From contig DATMGE010000072.1 in NCBI GenBank assembly GCA_035555795.1, positions 62,001 to 126,000 on the forward strand: a DNA stretch of 64,000 nucleotides. Direction: 5' to 3'. Positions 9,198 through 18,349 of this stretch are shown here, in pieces. The notes beneath the pieces were generated by a model. That model had not been told where the DNA came from, did no database searches, and saw only the letters and a list, made by a program, of their open reading frames with translations. The stretch is from RCIO01 sp035555795 (GTDB lineage: Bacteria > Pseudomonadota > Alphaproteobacteria > Rhizobiales > Rhizobiaceae). A program made the translations under genes and the position numbers. Positions within the stretch are counted from its first letter, which is position 1. Each line of letters starts with the position of its first letter.

Positions 9198-9683
9198 TCA
9201 GAGGGCCGCGAGCACCGCGGCCGCGCCGCTCACTTCCGTCTGTCCGGGCTTGTCGCCGGTCATCACGGCTTCCACCACGCCGTCATTGACGATCATCGCG
9301 AAGCGCTGCACCCGCAGGCCCATGCCGGCGGCGGAAAGATCGACATCGAGTCCTGTCGCCTTGGCGAAGGCGCCGGCACCGTCGGCCAGGAAGTCGATCT
9401 TGTCCAGCGCACCGGTGAAATTGGCCCAGGCCTTCATCACGAAGGCGTCGTTCACGGCCACCACCGCGATGGCATCGACGCCCTTGGCGAGGATCGCGTC
9501 GCGGTTTTCCACGAAGCCCGGCAGGTGGTTGTTGCTGCAGGTCGGCGTAAAGGCCCCCGGCACGCCGAAGAGCACCACCTTCCGCCCGCTGAAATAGTCG
9601 CTCGCCGTGACCTCCTTCGTGCCTTCGGCGGTGACCTGCTTGAAGGTTGCCTGCGGAAGCCTGTCGCCCTTTGCGATCGCCAT
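9198..9683 (-). CDS. Peroxiredoxin, Prx5/AhpE-like (redoxin family)
   Basis: Thiol peroxidase that reduces H2O2 and organic hydroperoxides. The 161-residue product carries the peroxidatic Cys49 in PGAFTPTCSNNHLPGF, which is the Prx5-subfamily signature. The start at MAIAKGDRLP gives the normal length; an upstream in-frame ATG would add 26 non-conserved residues. It stands alone on the minus strand, with a hairpin separating it from rnhA. Confidence 0.93.
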   Translation of the reverse strand: MAIAKGDRLPQATFKQVTAEGTKEVTASDYFSGRKVVLFGVPGAFTPTCSNNHLPGFVENRDAILAKGVDAIAVVAVNDAFVMKAWANFTGALDKIDFLADGAGAFAKATGLDVDLSAAGMGLRVQRFAMIVNDGVVEAVMTGDKPGQTEVSGAAAVLAAL

Positions 9684-9757
9684 GTCGTTCTCCTGGTCTG
9701 ATGATATCGGTGGGCGAGCGATATCGCGTCGCCGACGGCCTTGCAAACGATGCGATT

Positions 9758-10564
9758 TCAATTTGCGCCGGAAAGTTGAAGCACGCCCGAGACGGCCTTG
9801 TCTTGCGTCACCAGCGTATAGGGAAAGCGGCTTCCGGAACCGATCGTCTCGCCGCCCGACAGGACCGGTATGGAGAAGCGCAATGTCGCGCCGTCGCGGC
9901 CCGTCGGTTCGGGCGTGTCCAGCATGGCGCGCCCGTCCGTGGCGACGAAGAGCTCCACCTCGCTTGTGGAATCGCCGGCCGTGACCTCGACCTCGAGCCT
10001 GTCGGCCTTTGCCTCCGCCAGCATCGCGTTGAATTGGCCGGTGGGCTCGCCCGGCAGCGAAGAGAAGGCAGCCCCGGTTTCGGTGTCGCCTTCCGCAGAG
10101 GTCATATCCACCGGCAGCGATGCCTGGACGGGGATGCAGATCTGCTCGCAGACGCCGATGAAGAGCTCGGCATCGAGGCCGGGATCGCCGGCAAACCCTG
10201 CCGGCAGTTGCAGGGTGAAGGCAAGGGACACGTCCCTGTCGTAGCCGGCCCAGGCCGAATAGCTATCCGCGAAGCGCCGCGGTGCCGGAAAGCGCAGTTC
10301 GATGGGCAAGTCCGCGCCGTTGTGGCGGATCGTCAGCGTCGGCGGCACTCCGGCATCGCCGGGATCCATCCAGTAGGTCTTCCAGCCGGGCTTGAGGCGC
10401 AGTTCGAGCGCGCCGCGCAACTGCGCCTTTTCCGGGTCGAGCTTTTCGGTGACGATGCGCAAGGCGCCGCCCTCGACCTCCTGCCAGTCGCTGGCACCTG
10501 CGAGGGCCATCGACGGCAGGCAAAGGATGAGCGGGACGGCAAGGGCGAGAGGGTTGATCGGCAT
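9758..10564 (-). CDS. Periplasmic DsbD N-terminal-domain-like protein
   Basis: The 268-residue product starts with a signal peptide (hydrophobic 6-19, cleaved after MALA). It then resembles the immunoglobulin-like N-terminal domain of the thiol-disulfide transporter DsbD. The two cysteines lie in GVCEQICIP, which matches the redox pair of that domain. No membrane domain or thioredoxin domain follows, so it is a free-standing domain. It could receive reducing power from a CcdA/DsbD-like partner elsewhere. A start 18 bases upstream (MAHRAF) is possible. Confidence 0.8.
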   Translation of the reverse strand: MPINPLALAVPLILCLPSMALAGASDWQEVEGGALRIVTEKLDPEKAQLRGALELRLKPGWKTYWMDPGDAGVPPTLTIRHNGADLPIELRFPAPRRFADSYSAWAGYDRDVSLAFTLQLPAGFAGDPGLDAELFIGVCEQICIPVQASLPVDMTSAEGDTETGAAFSSLPGEPTGQFNAMLAEAKADRLEVEVTAGDSTSEVELFVATDGRAMLDTPEPTGRDGATLRFSIPVLSGGETIGSGSRFPYTLVTQDKAVSGVLQLSGAN

Positions 10565-10691
10565 GAAGGCCCTATGCGCCATAAGGCCGATGCCGTCAAA
10601 GCACGACATGCCGCGCGGGATCATAAATCGGTGACCCGCGCATGCGCGGGATACTCTTTTCGGGCGCATGAAAACGCGTTAGCTTTTCCCC

Positions 10692-11300
10692 ATGTTGCCA
10701 AACGAGCTGAAGACGATGCAACCCGCGCCCGGCTATCTCGACGACCAGTTTCTGGTCGCCATGCCCGGCATGCTCGACGAGCGCTTCGCCCGCTCGGTCA
10801 TCTATCTGTGCGCCCACAGCGCCGAAGGCGCGATGGGCCTCATCATCAACCAGGCGCAGGATATGCGCTTTCCGGACCTCCTGGTGCAGCTCGGCATCAT
10901 CGGCGAGGCCGAGGCCATCCGCCTGCCGCCGGCGACGCGCGATTTCCTCATCCGCCATGGCGGTCCGGTCGACCGCAGCCGCGGCTTCGTCCTGCACAGC
11001 GACGACTATATGGCGGAATCCTCCATGCCTGTGTCGGAGGAGGTATGTCTGACGGCGACGGTGGACATCCTGCGTGCGATCTCGGCCGGCAAGGGGCCGC
11101 GTCGCGCGCTGATGGCCCTCGGCTATGCCGGCTGGGGTGCGGGACAACTGGAAAACGAGATCGCACAGAATGGCTGGCTCACCTGTCCGGCCAGCGCCGA
11201 TCTCCTGTTCGACAGCGATATCGACCAGAAATATGACCGCATCCTCGAGCGGATCGGCATCGACCTGGCGCATTTCAGCTCGATGTCGGGACATGCCTAG
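10692..11300 (+). CDS. YqgE/AlgH family protein (DUF179)
   Basis: Conserved bacterial protein of unclear function. The 202-residue product has the family hallmarks GYLDDQFLVAMPGM, F-x-RSVIYLCAHS-x-EGAMGLIIN and FIRHGGPVDRSRGFVLH. Alternative starts include an in-frame ATG at 10716 (MQPAPG), so the first nine residues are uncertain. It is divergent from the DsbD-N-like gene and convergent with the GGDEF/EAL gene, with a shared hairpin terminator. Confidence 0.93.
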   Translation: MLPNELKTMQPAPGYLDDQFLVAMPGMLDERFARSVIYLCAHSAEGAMGLIINQAQDMRFPDLLVQLGIIGEAEAIRLPPATRDFLIRHGGPVDRSRGFVLHSDDYMAESSMPVSEEVCLTATVDILRAISAGKGPRRALMALGYAGWGAGQLENEIAQNGWLTCPASADLLFDSDIDQKYDRILERIGIDLAHFSSMSGHA

Positions 11301-11308
11301 GAGCGAAT

Positions 11309-11351
11309 AGCGAATAGCGAATAGGGGATTTTTCCCTATTCGCTATTCGCT
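11309..11351. terminator. Bidirectional terminator built from GAATAGC repeats
   Basis: An 18-bp perfect inverted repeat surrounds a 7-base loop GATTTTT, in the 51-base gap between the convergent yqgE and GGDEF/EAL genes. The left arm and flank contain three tandem copies of GCGAATA. The stem sits against both stop codons, so it probably ends transcription from both sides. Confidence 0.75.
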
Positions 11352-14201
11352 CTACGCAGTAAGCGGATACTGTTCCTTGAGCAGCCGCAAGGTCGCCTCC
11401 GCCGCAATCGGCGGGCCGAAGGCGAAAGACTGGACATATTCGCAACCCATCTGCCGCAGCTCGAGCGCATCGCTTTCGTCGGCCACGCCTTCGGCCACGA
11501 CAGACAGGCCGAGATCGTGCGCCATGCCGATCATGGATTTGAGCAGCACGCCGCGCTTCGGGCTGGAATCGTCGACGAAGCTCTTGTCGATCTTGATCGT
11601 GTCGAAGGGGAAGCGCGTCAGGTAGGAAAGTGAGGAATAGCCGGTGCCGAAATCGTCGAGCGACAGGCCGATGCCCAGATCGGCAAGCCGGTTGAGCACA
11701 TGGGTGGCCTGTTCCGGATTGTCCATCACCAACGATTCCGTCAGTTCGAGACGGAAGCAGCGCGGCTTGATGCTTGCGCGCGCGATGACCGAGGACACGT
11801 CATTGACGAGATCCCGCCGGATGAGCTGGCGGCTGGAGAGATTGACGGAGACGGAAAGCGGAACATCGCCGATCTCGCGCTGCCAGTCATGCAGATCGTC
11901 GGCCGCGCGCTGCATGACGAAGAGGCCCAGCGGAACGATGAGGCCGCAGCTTTCGGCGACCGGGATGAAATCCGATGGCGGGATCGCGCCGCGCCGCGGA
12001 TGCTCCCAGCGCAAAAGGGCCTCGAAGCCGGCGATCGACTGGTCTTCCAGCCGTACGATCGGCTGATAGGCGACGGAGAGTTCGTTGCGCTCCATTGCCC
12101 GGCGCAGGTCGGATTCGAGCTGCAGCCTGTCGGTGCCAGCGGTGCGGAAGGCCGGCCTGAACGGCTCGATCCTGTCGCCGCCGAAACGCTTCGCCTGATA
12201 CATTGCGAGCTCGGCGTCCTTCAGCATTTCCTCCGCGCGCGCCTGGCCCGCGGTCCATGACATGAGGCCGACCGAGGCGGTGAGCACGATTTCGCGCTTG
12301 GCGAATCCGATCGGCGCACGCACGGCCTGCCGGATCGCGTCGGCGATGGCGGCGATGCGGCTGGCATCGCTTTCCGACACGATCATCATCGCGAACTGGT
12401 CGCCGCCCATGCGGCACAGCAGGTCCTGGGGCTTCATCAGCCGGTGCAGGCGGCGCGCGATCGTCAGGAGGATCGTATCCCCCGCCGAGATGCCCAGGCT
12501 GTCATTGACATGCTTGAAGCGGTCGATGTCGATCACGAAGACCGAGGGGCGGATCTTCTCGTCGCCCTTCGCCATGGTGATCATGGCATCCAGCCGGTCG
12601 AGGAAGAGCTCGTGGTTGGGCAGGCCGGTCAGATTGTCGTGCACGGCGTCGTGCAGCAGGCGCTCCTCCGCCTTCTTCTGCTCGGTGACGTCGATCATGG
12701 TGCCGACGCAGCGGATGACCTCGCCGTCCGAGCCGATCACCGGCCGCGCGCGCAGCAGGAACCAGTGATAGTGGCCGTCGGCGCCGCGCAGGCGGAAGGC
12801 CTGGGCGATGCGGCCACGCCGGTGCTCCAGCACCACGTCGAGCGTGGTGCGGAACGTGTCGCGATCATCCGAATGCAGCGCCGGCAGCCAGTTGCGGGCC
12901 GCACCGTGCAGGCTGTTGGGCGCAAGGCCGAGCTGGCGGCTGATATCGGGGCGCGTCAGCACGCGGTCGCGGGGTACGTCCCAGTCCCAGACGATGTCGC
13001 CCGAGCCCGTCAGCGCCAGCGCCTGCCGCTCTACGTCGCTGAACAGGCCCTGATGCAAGGCGCCGCCGGCAAAGGCATGCTGCATGACGGTGAAGCCGAT
13101 CAGCAGGATGATGAGGACAAGCCCGCCGCTCAGCGCCGGCTGGACGATGTCATTGTCCAGCGCCCCGGTGACCGCCATCCAGCCACCTGCCAGCCAGACG
13201 AGGATCATCAGCCATGCCGGCACCAGCATGATTGCCCGGTCGTAGCCCTTGAAGGACTGGTAGGCGATGAGCCCGATGCCGACCACGGCGGTGAGCGCAA
13301 ACGAGATGCGAGCGATGCCTGCGGCCATGGGCGGGTCGAACAAGGCCACGCCGCCCAGCAGCACCAGCGCGATCATCCAGGCCAGCGTGCCGTAGCTGAA
13401 ATGGCCGTGCCAGCGATTGAGGTTGAGATAGGTGAAGAGGAACATCACCAGCGTGGCCGCCAGCGCCACCTCGGTGCCGGCACGCCAGACCTGTTCATTG
13501 CCGGGGGAGATTTCGAGCAGCCGGTTGAGGAAGCCGAAATCGATGCAGATATAGGCCAGAACCGCCCAGGCGAGCGCTGCCGTGGCCGGGAACATCGAGG
13601 TACCCTTGACCACGAAGAGGATGGTGAGGAACAGCGCCAGAAGCCCGGCAATGCCGATCACGATGCCGCGGAACAGCGTGTAGGAATTGACCGTGTCCTT
13701 GTAGGAATCCGGCGCCCACAGATAGACCTGCGGCAGGCGCGGCGAGGAAAGCTCGGCCACGAAGGTGATGACGGTGCCGGGATTGAGCGTGACGAGGAAG
13801 ACGTCGGCATCCGGCGCATCCTGCCGGTCGAGCGCGAAGCCCTCGCTGGGCGTGATGGCGACGATGCGGCTGGAGCCGAGATCCGGCCATATCAGGCCGG
13901 AATTGGACAGCCGGAAATGCGGCGCGACGATGAGCCGGTCGATCTGCCGGTCGGTCTCGTTGGCCAGCGCGAAGACGGCCCAGTCGCCGGAGGAATGCTG
14001 GTCCTTGGCCTCCACCTCGATGCGCCGCACGATGCCGTCAGCACCGGGCGCGGTCGAGACCTGGAAATTCTGGCCCTGGTTGCGATAGATGTCCACCGCG
14101 CGCGACAGGTCGAGCGCGACATCGTCCTGGGTGATGGGAACGGGCTCGGCCGCATTGGCCGCAACTGCGAAGAGCAGCATGAACGCTGCCAGGGCTTGCA
14201 T
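11352..14201 (-). CDS. Membrane c-di-GMP signalling protein: 7TMR-DISM, PAS, GGDEF (degenerate), EAL
   Basis: The 949-residue receptor-like protein has a signal peptide (1-19). A periplasmic 7TMR-DISMED2-type sensor (about 25-165) and a seven-helix membrane region (about 180-385) follow, then a PAS domain (about 415-530), GGDEF (about 540-700) and EAL (about 710-945). The GGDEF motif reads GGDQF at 599-603: the catalytic Glu is Gln, so cyclase activity is doubtful. The EAL motif at 727-729 and DDFGTGYSSLSYL are intact, so it is probably a c-di-GMP phosphodiesterase. A TTG at 14228 is an alternative start. It is last in the thrC run. Confidence 0.9.
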   Translation of the reverse strand: MQALAAFMLLFAVAANAAEPVPITQDDVALDLSRAVDIYRNQGQNFQVSTAPGADGIVRRIEVEAKDQHSSGDWAVFALANETDRQIDRLIVAPHFRLSNSGLIWPDLGSSRIVAITPSEGFALDRQDAPDADVFLVTLNPGTVITFVAELSSPRLPQVYLWAPDSYKDTVNSYTLFRGIVIGIAGLLALFLTILFVVKGTSMFPATAALAWAVLAYICIDFGFLNRLLEISPGNEQVWRAGTEVALAATLVMFLFTYLNLNRWHGHFSYGTLAWMIALVLLGGVALFDPPMAAGIARISFALTAVVGIGLIAYQSFKGYDRAIMLVPAWLMILVWLAGGWMAVTGALDNDIVQPALSGGLVLIILLIGFTVMQHAFAGGALHQGLFSDVERQALALTGSGDIVWDWDVPRDRVLTRPDISRQLGLAPNSLHGAARNWLPALHSDDRDTFRTTLDVVLEHRRGRIAQAFRLRGADGHYHWFLLRARPVIGSDGEVIRCVGTMIDVTEQKKAEERLLHDAVHDNLTGLPNHELFLDRLDAMITMAKGDEKIRPSVFVIDIDRFKHVNDSLGISAGDTILLTIARRLHRLMKPQDLLCRMGGDQFAMMIVSESDASRIAAIADAIRQAVRAPIGFAKREIVLTASVGLMSWTAGQARAEEMLKDAELAMYQAKRFGGDRIEPFRPAFRTAGTDRLQLESDLRRAMERNELSVAYQPIVRLEDQSIAGFEALLRWEHPRRGAIPPSDFIPVAESCGLIVPLGLFVMQRAADDLHDWQREIGDVPLSVSVNLSSRQLIRRDLVNDVSSVIARASIKPRCFRLELTESLVMDNPEQATHVLNRLADLGIGLSLDDFGTGYSSLSYLTRFPFDTIKIDKSFVDDSSPKRGVLLKSMIGMAHDLGLSVVAEGVADESDALELRQMGCEYVQSFAFGPPIAAEATLRLLKEQYPLTA

Positions 14202-14239
14202 GATTGCGAAGCGGATCGGATCAGACAAATGTCCGTGCC

Positions 14240-14830
14240 TCAATCTTTTGCGATCGGTTTCCGGTCGGAGATCAGCGCGTAGAGAAAGTGGTCCTGCCAC
14301 ACGCCATTGATCTTCAGGTAGGATTTCAGCAGTCCTTCCCGTTCGAATCCGGCTTTTTCAAGTACGCGGATCGAACGATTGTTGCCCGGAATACAGGCCG
14401 CCTCCAGCCTGTGCAACCGCAGCGTATCGAAAGCGTGGGAAATGACCAGTTTCATGGCGGCGCTCATCAGGCCGCGCCCCGCATAGGGCTCGCCCATCCA
14501 ATAGCCGATGCTGGCGCTCTGCGCGACGCCGTAGCGGATATTGGCGAGTGTGATGCCGCCCACCAGCGTGCCGCTTCCCGCGTCGAAGATGAGCAGCGGC
14601 AGGCTGGCCCCCACCGCCATGTCGCGGCGATAGCGCTTGAGGCGCTGCCGCCAGGCGGCGGCGGAAAGCTCATCAGGCGGCCAGGTCGGCTCCCACGGTT
14701 CGAGGAAGGCGCGGCTGCGCTGGCGAAGCGCCGCCCATGCCGCGTGGTCGCTGCCGCGCGGCAGGAGCAGCCGCACCGTCGCGTTGGACAGAACCGGCTC
14801 AGCCCTGCGGGATAAGACGAAGCCGAGCAT
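14240..14830 (-). CDS. GNAT acetyltransferase, RimJ/RimL-like
   Basis: The 196-residue product belongs to the N-acetyltransferase family that modifies ribosomal proteins or small amines. Typical features are the strand-helix start RLLLPRGSDHAAWAALR, the acetyl-CoA loop around IGYWMGEPYAGRGLMSAA, and RLEAACIPGNNRSIRVLEKAGF. The substrate cannot be told from sequence. It lies 15 bases after the M16 peptidase gene, in the conserved rhizobial order thrC - M16 - GNAT. Confidence 0.9.
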   Translation of the reverse strand: MLGFVLSRRAEPVLSNATVRLLLPRGSDHAAWAALRQRSRAFLEPWEPTWPPDELSAAAWRQRLKRYRRDMAVGASLPLLIFDAGSGTLVGGITLANIRYGVAQSASIGYWMGEPYAGRGLMSAAMKLVISHAFDTLRLHRLEAACIPGNNRSIRVLEKAGFEREGLLKSYLKINGVWQDHFLYALISDRKPIAKD

Positions 14831-14845
14831 GGTTTCGCGGGTTTC

Positions 14846-16141
14846 TCAGCCGGCCAGCTTCTGGGCTGCCGGCTGGTCGGGGCGCACCAGCTGCTCACGC
14901 ACCGCCTCGAACGGAGCAAGCGTGCCCACGGGCCCAATGGCCGCGAGCGTCGGCCGGGTCGAGAAGAGCCGGCCCGCCAGGTCAGATAGCCTCTCCACCG
15001 TCAGCTTGGACAACCTGTCGACCAGTTCTTCCATGGGAATCGGCCGGCCATGGAGAAGGATTTGGCGGGCGATCTGCGAAGCCCGGCTCGCGGCGCTCTC
15101 GGACGACATGAGGAGCCCGGCGCGATATTGCGCCCGCGCGCGGTTGAGCTCGTCCTGCGTGATGCCTTCGCCGGCGCTGCGCAGTTCCTTCAGGATCACC
15201 GGAACCAGTTCGGCCATGTCGTCCTTGCCGGTGGCCGCGTGGACGCCGAATATGCCGGTGTCGGAAAAGCCCCAGTGAAAGGCATAGACGGAGTAGCAGA
15301 GGCCGCGCCGCTCGCGCACTTCCTGGAAAAGGCGCGACGACATGCCGCCGCCCAGGATCATCGACAGGACCTGCGAGGCATAGAAGTCGCGCACATGATA
15401 GGCGCGGCCTTCGAAGCCCAGCACCACCTGCGCATCCATCAGGTCGCGCTGCTCGCGGAAGTCGCCGCCGACATAGTTGGAATATTGCGGCATGGTCGCA
15501 TTCGTCGTCGCCCGATAGGCGCCGAGGCGCTTTTCGACCTCGCGCACGAAACTGTCATGGTCGACGGCGCCCGTGGCCACCACCACCATGCGGTCGGCGC
15601 CATACTGGCGCTCGAGATAGCCGCGCAACTGGGCGGAGGTGAAGGATTTCACCGTCTCGGGCGTGCCCAGTATCGAGCGGCCGATGGTCTGGTGACGAAA
15701 GGCCGTCTCGGTGAAGCGGTCGAAGACGATGTCGTCGGGCGTGTCGTAGGCAGCGCCGATCTCCTGGAGGATCACATGCTGCTCGCGCTCCAGCTCGTCG
15801 GGGTCGAAGCTGGAATCGGTCAGGATGTCGGCCAGTATATCGATGGCGAGCGGCACGTCCTCGCGCAGGACGCGTGCATAGAAGGCGGTCGTCTCCACGC
15901 TCGTCGCGGCGTTGATCTCGCCGCCGACATTCTCGATCTGCGAGGCGATATCCCAGGCGCTGCGCGAACCCGTGCCCTTGAAGGCCATGTGCTCCAGCAG
16001 ATGAGCAATGCCATGCTCATCCTCGCGCTCGTTGCGCGAACCGGACTTGACCCATATTCCGAGGGCGACGGTTTCGATTTGCGGCAGGGTTTCGGTGGCG
16101 ACTGTCATGCCGTTCGACAGACGGCTTACCTCAACGCCCAT
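14846..16141 (-). CDS. M16 family zinc peptidase (processing-peptidase-like)
   Basis: The 431-residue product is close to the mitochondrial processing peptidase beta subunit and bacterial PqqL/YmxG relatives. The inverted zinc motif HLLEH supplies His47, Glu50 and His51, and a downstream LEREQHVILQE supplies the second-site Glu. Two M16 half-domains account for the length. I chose the start MGVEVSRLSNG; the longer frame would run into thrC. Its target in bacteria is unknown. Confidence 0.93.
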   Translation of the reverse strand: MGVEVSRLSNGMTVATETLPQIETVALGIWVKSGSRNEREDEHGIAHLLEHMAFKGTGSRSAWDIASQIENVGGEINAATSVETTAFYARVLREDVPLAIDILADILTDSSFDPDELEREQHVILQEIGAAYDTPDDIVFDRFTETAFRHQTIGRSILGTPETVKSFTSAQLRGYLERQYGADRMVVVATGAVDHDSFVREVEKRLGAYRATTNATMPQYSNYVGGDFREQRDLMDAQVVLGFEGRAYHVRDFYASQVLSMILGGGMSSRLFQEVRERRGLCYSVYAFHWGFSDTGIFGVHAATGKDDMAELVPVILKELRSAGEGITQDELNRARAQYRAGLLMSSESAASRASQIARQILLHGRPIPMEELVDRLSKLTVERLSDLAGRLFSTRPTLAAIGPVGTLAPFEAVREQLVRPDQPAAQKLAG

Positions 16142-16215
16142 GCGGAAGGAACTCCCTGGAGCATTTTGCGGCCAAATGGAAACATCTGGCGTCGCATAAA
16201 TGCGGCTGAACCACT

Positions 16216-17616
16216 CTAGACACCGGCCGCGCGGGAGCGGCTCTCGATATAATCTTCCAACATTTTCAGGTCGGAGGGAAGCACCGTGTAGCTTTCGTGA
16301 CGTTGCATGAGGTCGCCGAGCCATGCGGGAAGTGCAGGGCTCACGCCTGACGCAGCGGCAACGGCGTCGGGAAATTTGGCCGGATGCGCGGTGGCGAGCA
16401 CCACGGTCGGCGCCGAGGAAGCAGGCTGCCGCCGGGCGACATGGATCGCCGTCGCCGTGTGCGGATCGAGCAGATAGCCGCTCTCGGCGAGCGTCTCGCC
16501 GATCGTGGCGGCCACCTCGTCCATCGTGGCGCGGCCGGCGCTGAACTGCTCGCGGATGCGGGCGAGCGCCGCAGGGTCCAGCGTGAACCCGCCCGACTGC
16601 TTCAGCCCGTCCATGGCGCGCACCACCGTGTGCGGGTCGCGCTCGCCCGCCTCGAAGATCAGCCGCTCGAAATTCGACGACACCTGGATGTCCATCGAGG
16701 GCGAGGTGGTGGCCACCACGCCGCGCATCTCGTAGCGCCCGCTATCCAGCGTGCGGGCGAGGATGTCGTTGTCATTGGTGGCGATGGTCAGCCGCTCGAC
16801 CGGAAGACCCATCCGCATCGCGCCATAGCCTGCGAAAATGTCACCGAAATTGCCGGTCGGCACCACGAAGTTCACCGGCCGGTCGGGGGCGCCGAGCGAG
16901 AGCGCCGAGGAAAAATAGTAGACGATCTGGGCCATGATGCGCGCCCAGTTGATCGAATTGACGCCCGACAGCGACAGGCGGTCGCGGAAGGCGTGATCGT
17001 TGAACATGTCCTTCACCAGCGCCTGGCAATCGTCGAAATTCCCTTCGATCGCCAGCGCATGGACGTTCTTCGCGGCGCTCGTCGTCATCTGGCGCTGCTG
17101 CACGGGCGAGACGCGGCCATGCGGGAAGAGGATGAAGATGTCGGTGCGGCCGCGGCCCGCAAAGGCGTCGATCGCCGCCCCGCCGGTATCGCCGGAGGTG
17201 GCGCCGGCGATCGTTGCGCGCTGCCCGCGCTCGGCCAGCACATGGTCCATCAGCCGGGCGAGCAGCTGCATCGCCACGTCCTTGAAGGCCAGCGTCGGGC
17301 CGTGGAAAAGCTCCAGCACATATTCGTTCGCGCCGGTCTGCACGATGGGGCAGGTGGCCGGATGGCGGAAGGTCGCATAGGCCTCCGCCACGATCCGCTC
17401 GAAGGTCTGCGGGGCGATCTCGTCGCCGATGAAGGGCGTGAGCAGCCGGGTGGCGAGCTGTGGATAAGTCAGTCCCCGCATGGCGCGGATGTCGGCGGCG
17501 GAGAATTGCGGCCACTCGGCCGGCAGATAGAGACCGCCATCGCGCGCCAGTCCGGTCAGCAGCGCATCTGAAAAGCCGAGGCGGGGAGCCTGACCCCGCG
17601 TACTGATATATTCCAT
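16216..17616 (-). CDS. thrC: Threonine synthase
   Basis: PLP-dependent last step of threonine synthesis, from O-phosphohomoserine. The 466-residue product begins MEYISTRGQAPRLGFSDALL, the usual N-terminal block of the long (type II) enzyme. It has the PLP lysine at 112 (LAFKDVAMQLL), the GATSGDTGGAAIDAF phosphate loop region and VPTGNFGDIFAGY. It is first in a minus-strand run with the M16 peptidase, GNAT and GGDEF/EAL genes. Confidence 0.97.
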   Translation of the reverse strand: MEYISTRGQAPRLGFSDALLTGLARDGGLYLPAEWPQFSAADIRAMRGLTYPQLATRLLTPFIGDEIAPQTFERIVAEAYATFRHPATCPIVQTGANEYVLELFHGPTLAFKDVAMQLLARLMDHVLAERGQRATIAGATSGDTGGAAIDAFAGRGRTDIFILFPHGRVSPVQQRQMTTSAAKNVHALAIEGNFDDCQALVKDMFNDHAFRDRLSLSGVNSINWARIMAQIVYYFSSALSLGAPDRPVNFVVPTGNFGDIFAGYGAMRMGLPVERLTIATNDNDILARTLDSGRYEMRGVVATTSPSMDIQVSSNFERLIFEAGERDPHTVVRAMDGLKQSGGFTLDPAALARIREQFSAGRATMDEVAATIGETLAESGYLLDPHTATAIHVARRQPASSAPTVVLATAHPAKFPDAVAAASGVSPALPAWLGDLMQRHESYTVLPSDLKMLEDYIESRSRAAGV

Positions 17617-17732
17617 GTCACCTATCCGGGGGTGGGTGGCAGAGGCGAGGCAGCCTGCCTCGGCATCCAGCCTTTGAAAAACCGCATTCGATTGGTCGCT
17701 TTTCGCGCTCGCGGTTGGTATAGAGCAACAGC

Positions 17733-17774
17733 TTTATATGAGGGAAGTGCAGTTTTATATGAGGGAAGTGCAGT
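17733..17774 (+). repeat. 21-bp perfect tandem duplication at a translation start
   Basis: Two back-to-back copies of a 21-base unit that begins TTTATATGAGGGAAG. Each unit carries a ribosome-site-like GAGGGAAG, and each contains an in-frame ATG (17738 and 17759). The unit is a multiple of three, so all starts remain in frame with the lipoprotein downstream. Confidence 0.95.
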
Positions 17775-17776
17775 TC

Positions 17777-18343
17777 ATGGGTTTTTCGATGCTTGAAGCG
17801 CCGCGCGCCTCCATGTTCGGTGTCGGCGCGCTCGTTCTGGCGCTGGCCGGCTGTCAGTCCGGAAGCGGAACCGACGCGCTGGAAGCTGGCGGTACGGGCC
17901 AGAACGTGGCGGCGGTTCGCGAGAGCGAACTGCGTGCCTTCTGCCCGCCGGTGCGGCTGCGCGAGGGAACGGCTTACTTCAACACCTATCAGGGCAGGGC
18001 CAAGGACGATCCGTCCAAGCTCGTCTACCAGGCGTCGATCGCCGACGTGACCCGCTCCTGCACCTATAGCGACGACACGATGACCATCAATGTGGCCGTC
18101 GCCGGCCGCATCGTTCCGGGTCCTGCCGGCAAGACGGGCCAGATCAACATGCCGATCCGCATCGCGGTGGTGAGCGGCAGCGAGGTTCTCTATTCCAAGC
18201 TGCACCGCGTGCCGACCAGCGTGCAGGACACCGCCGGCGCGACGCAGTTCGTCTTCAACGATCCGGCCATCACCGTCCCCAGGAAGGGATCGGGCGTCGT
18301 GGTCTTTGCAGGCTATGATGAGGGCCCCTACGACGGGAAGTAG
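17777..18343 (+). CDS. Conserved lipoprotein of unknown function
   Basis: The 188-residue product has a lipoprotein signal peptide with a lipobox ending LAGC at Cys26, so the mature protein is membrane-anchored through a diacylglyceryl cysteine. The rest is beta-rich and has two further cysteines (near residues 55 and 95) that could form a disulfide. I do not recognise a functional family. The ATG at 17777 is favoured because GAGGGAAG is correctly placed before it. Two upstream in-frame ATGs in the tandem repeat could add 6 or 13 residues. Confidence 0.85.
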   Translation: MGFSMLEAPRASMFGVGALVLALAGCQSGSGTDALEAGGTGQNVAAVRESELRAFCPPVRLREGTAYFNTYQGRAKDDPSKLVYQASIADVTRSCTYSDDTMTINVAVAGRIVPGPAGKTGQINMPIRIAVVSGSEVLYSKLHRVPTSVQDTAGATQFVFNDPAITVPRKGSGVVVFAGYDEGPYDGK

Positions 18344-18349
18344 GGCAGC

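Noticed and set aside
12444..14282. 612-codon plus-strand frame across the GGDEF/EAL gene
   Set aside because: Antisense to a gene with clear domain motifs; composition is that of a shadow frame.
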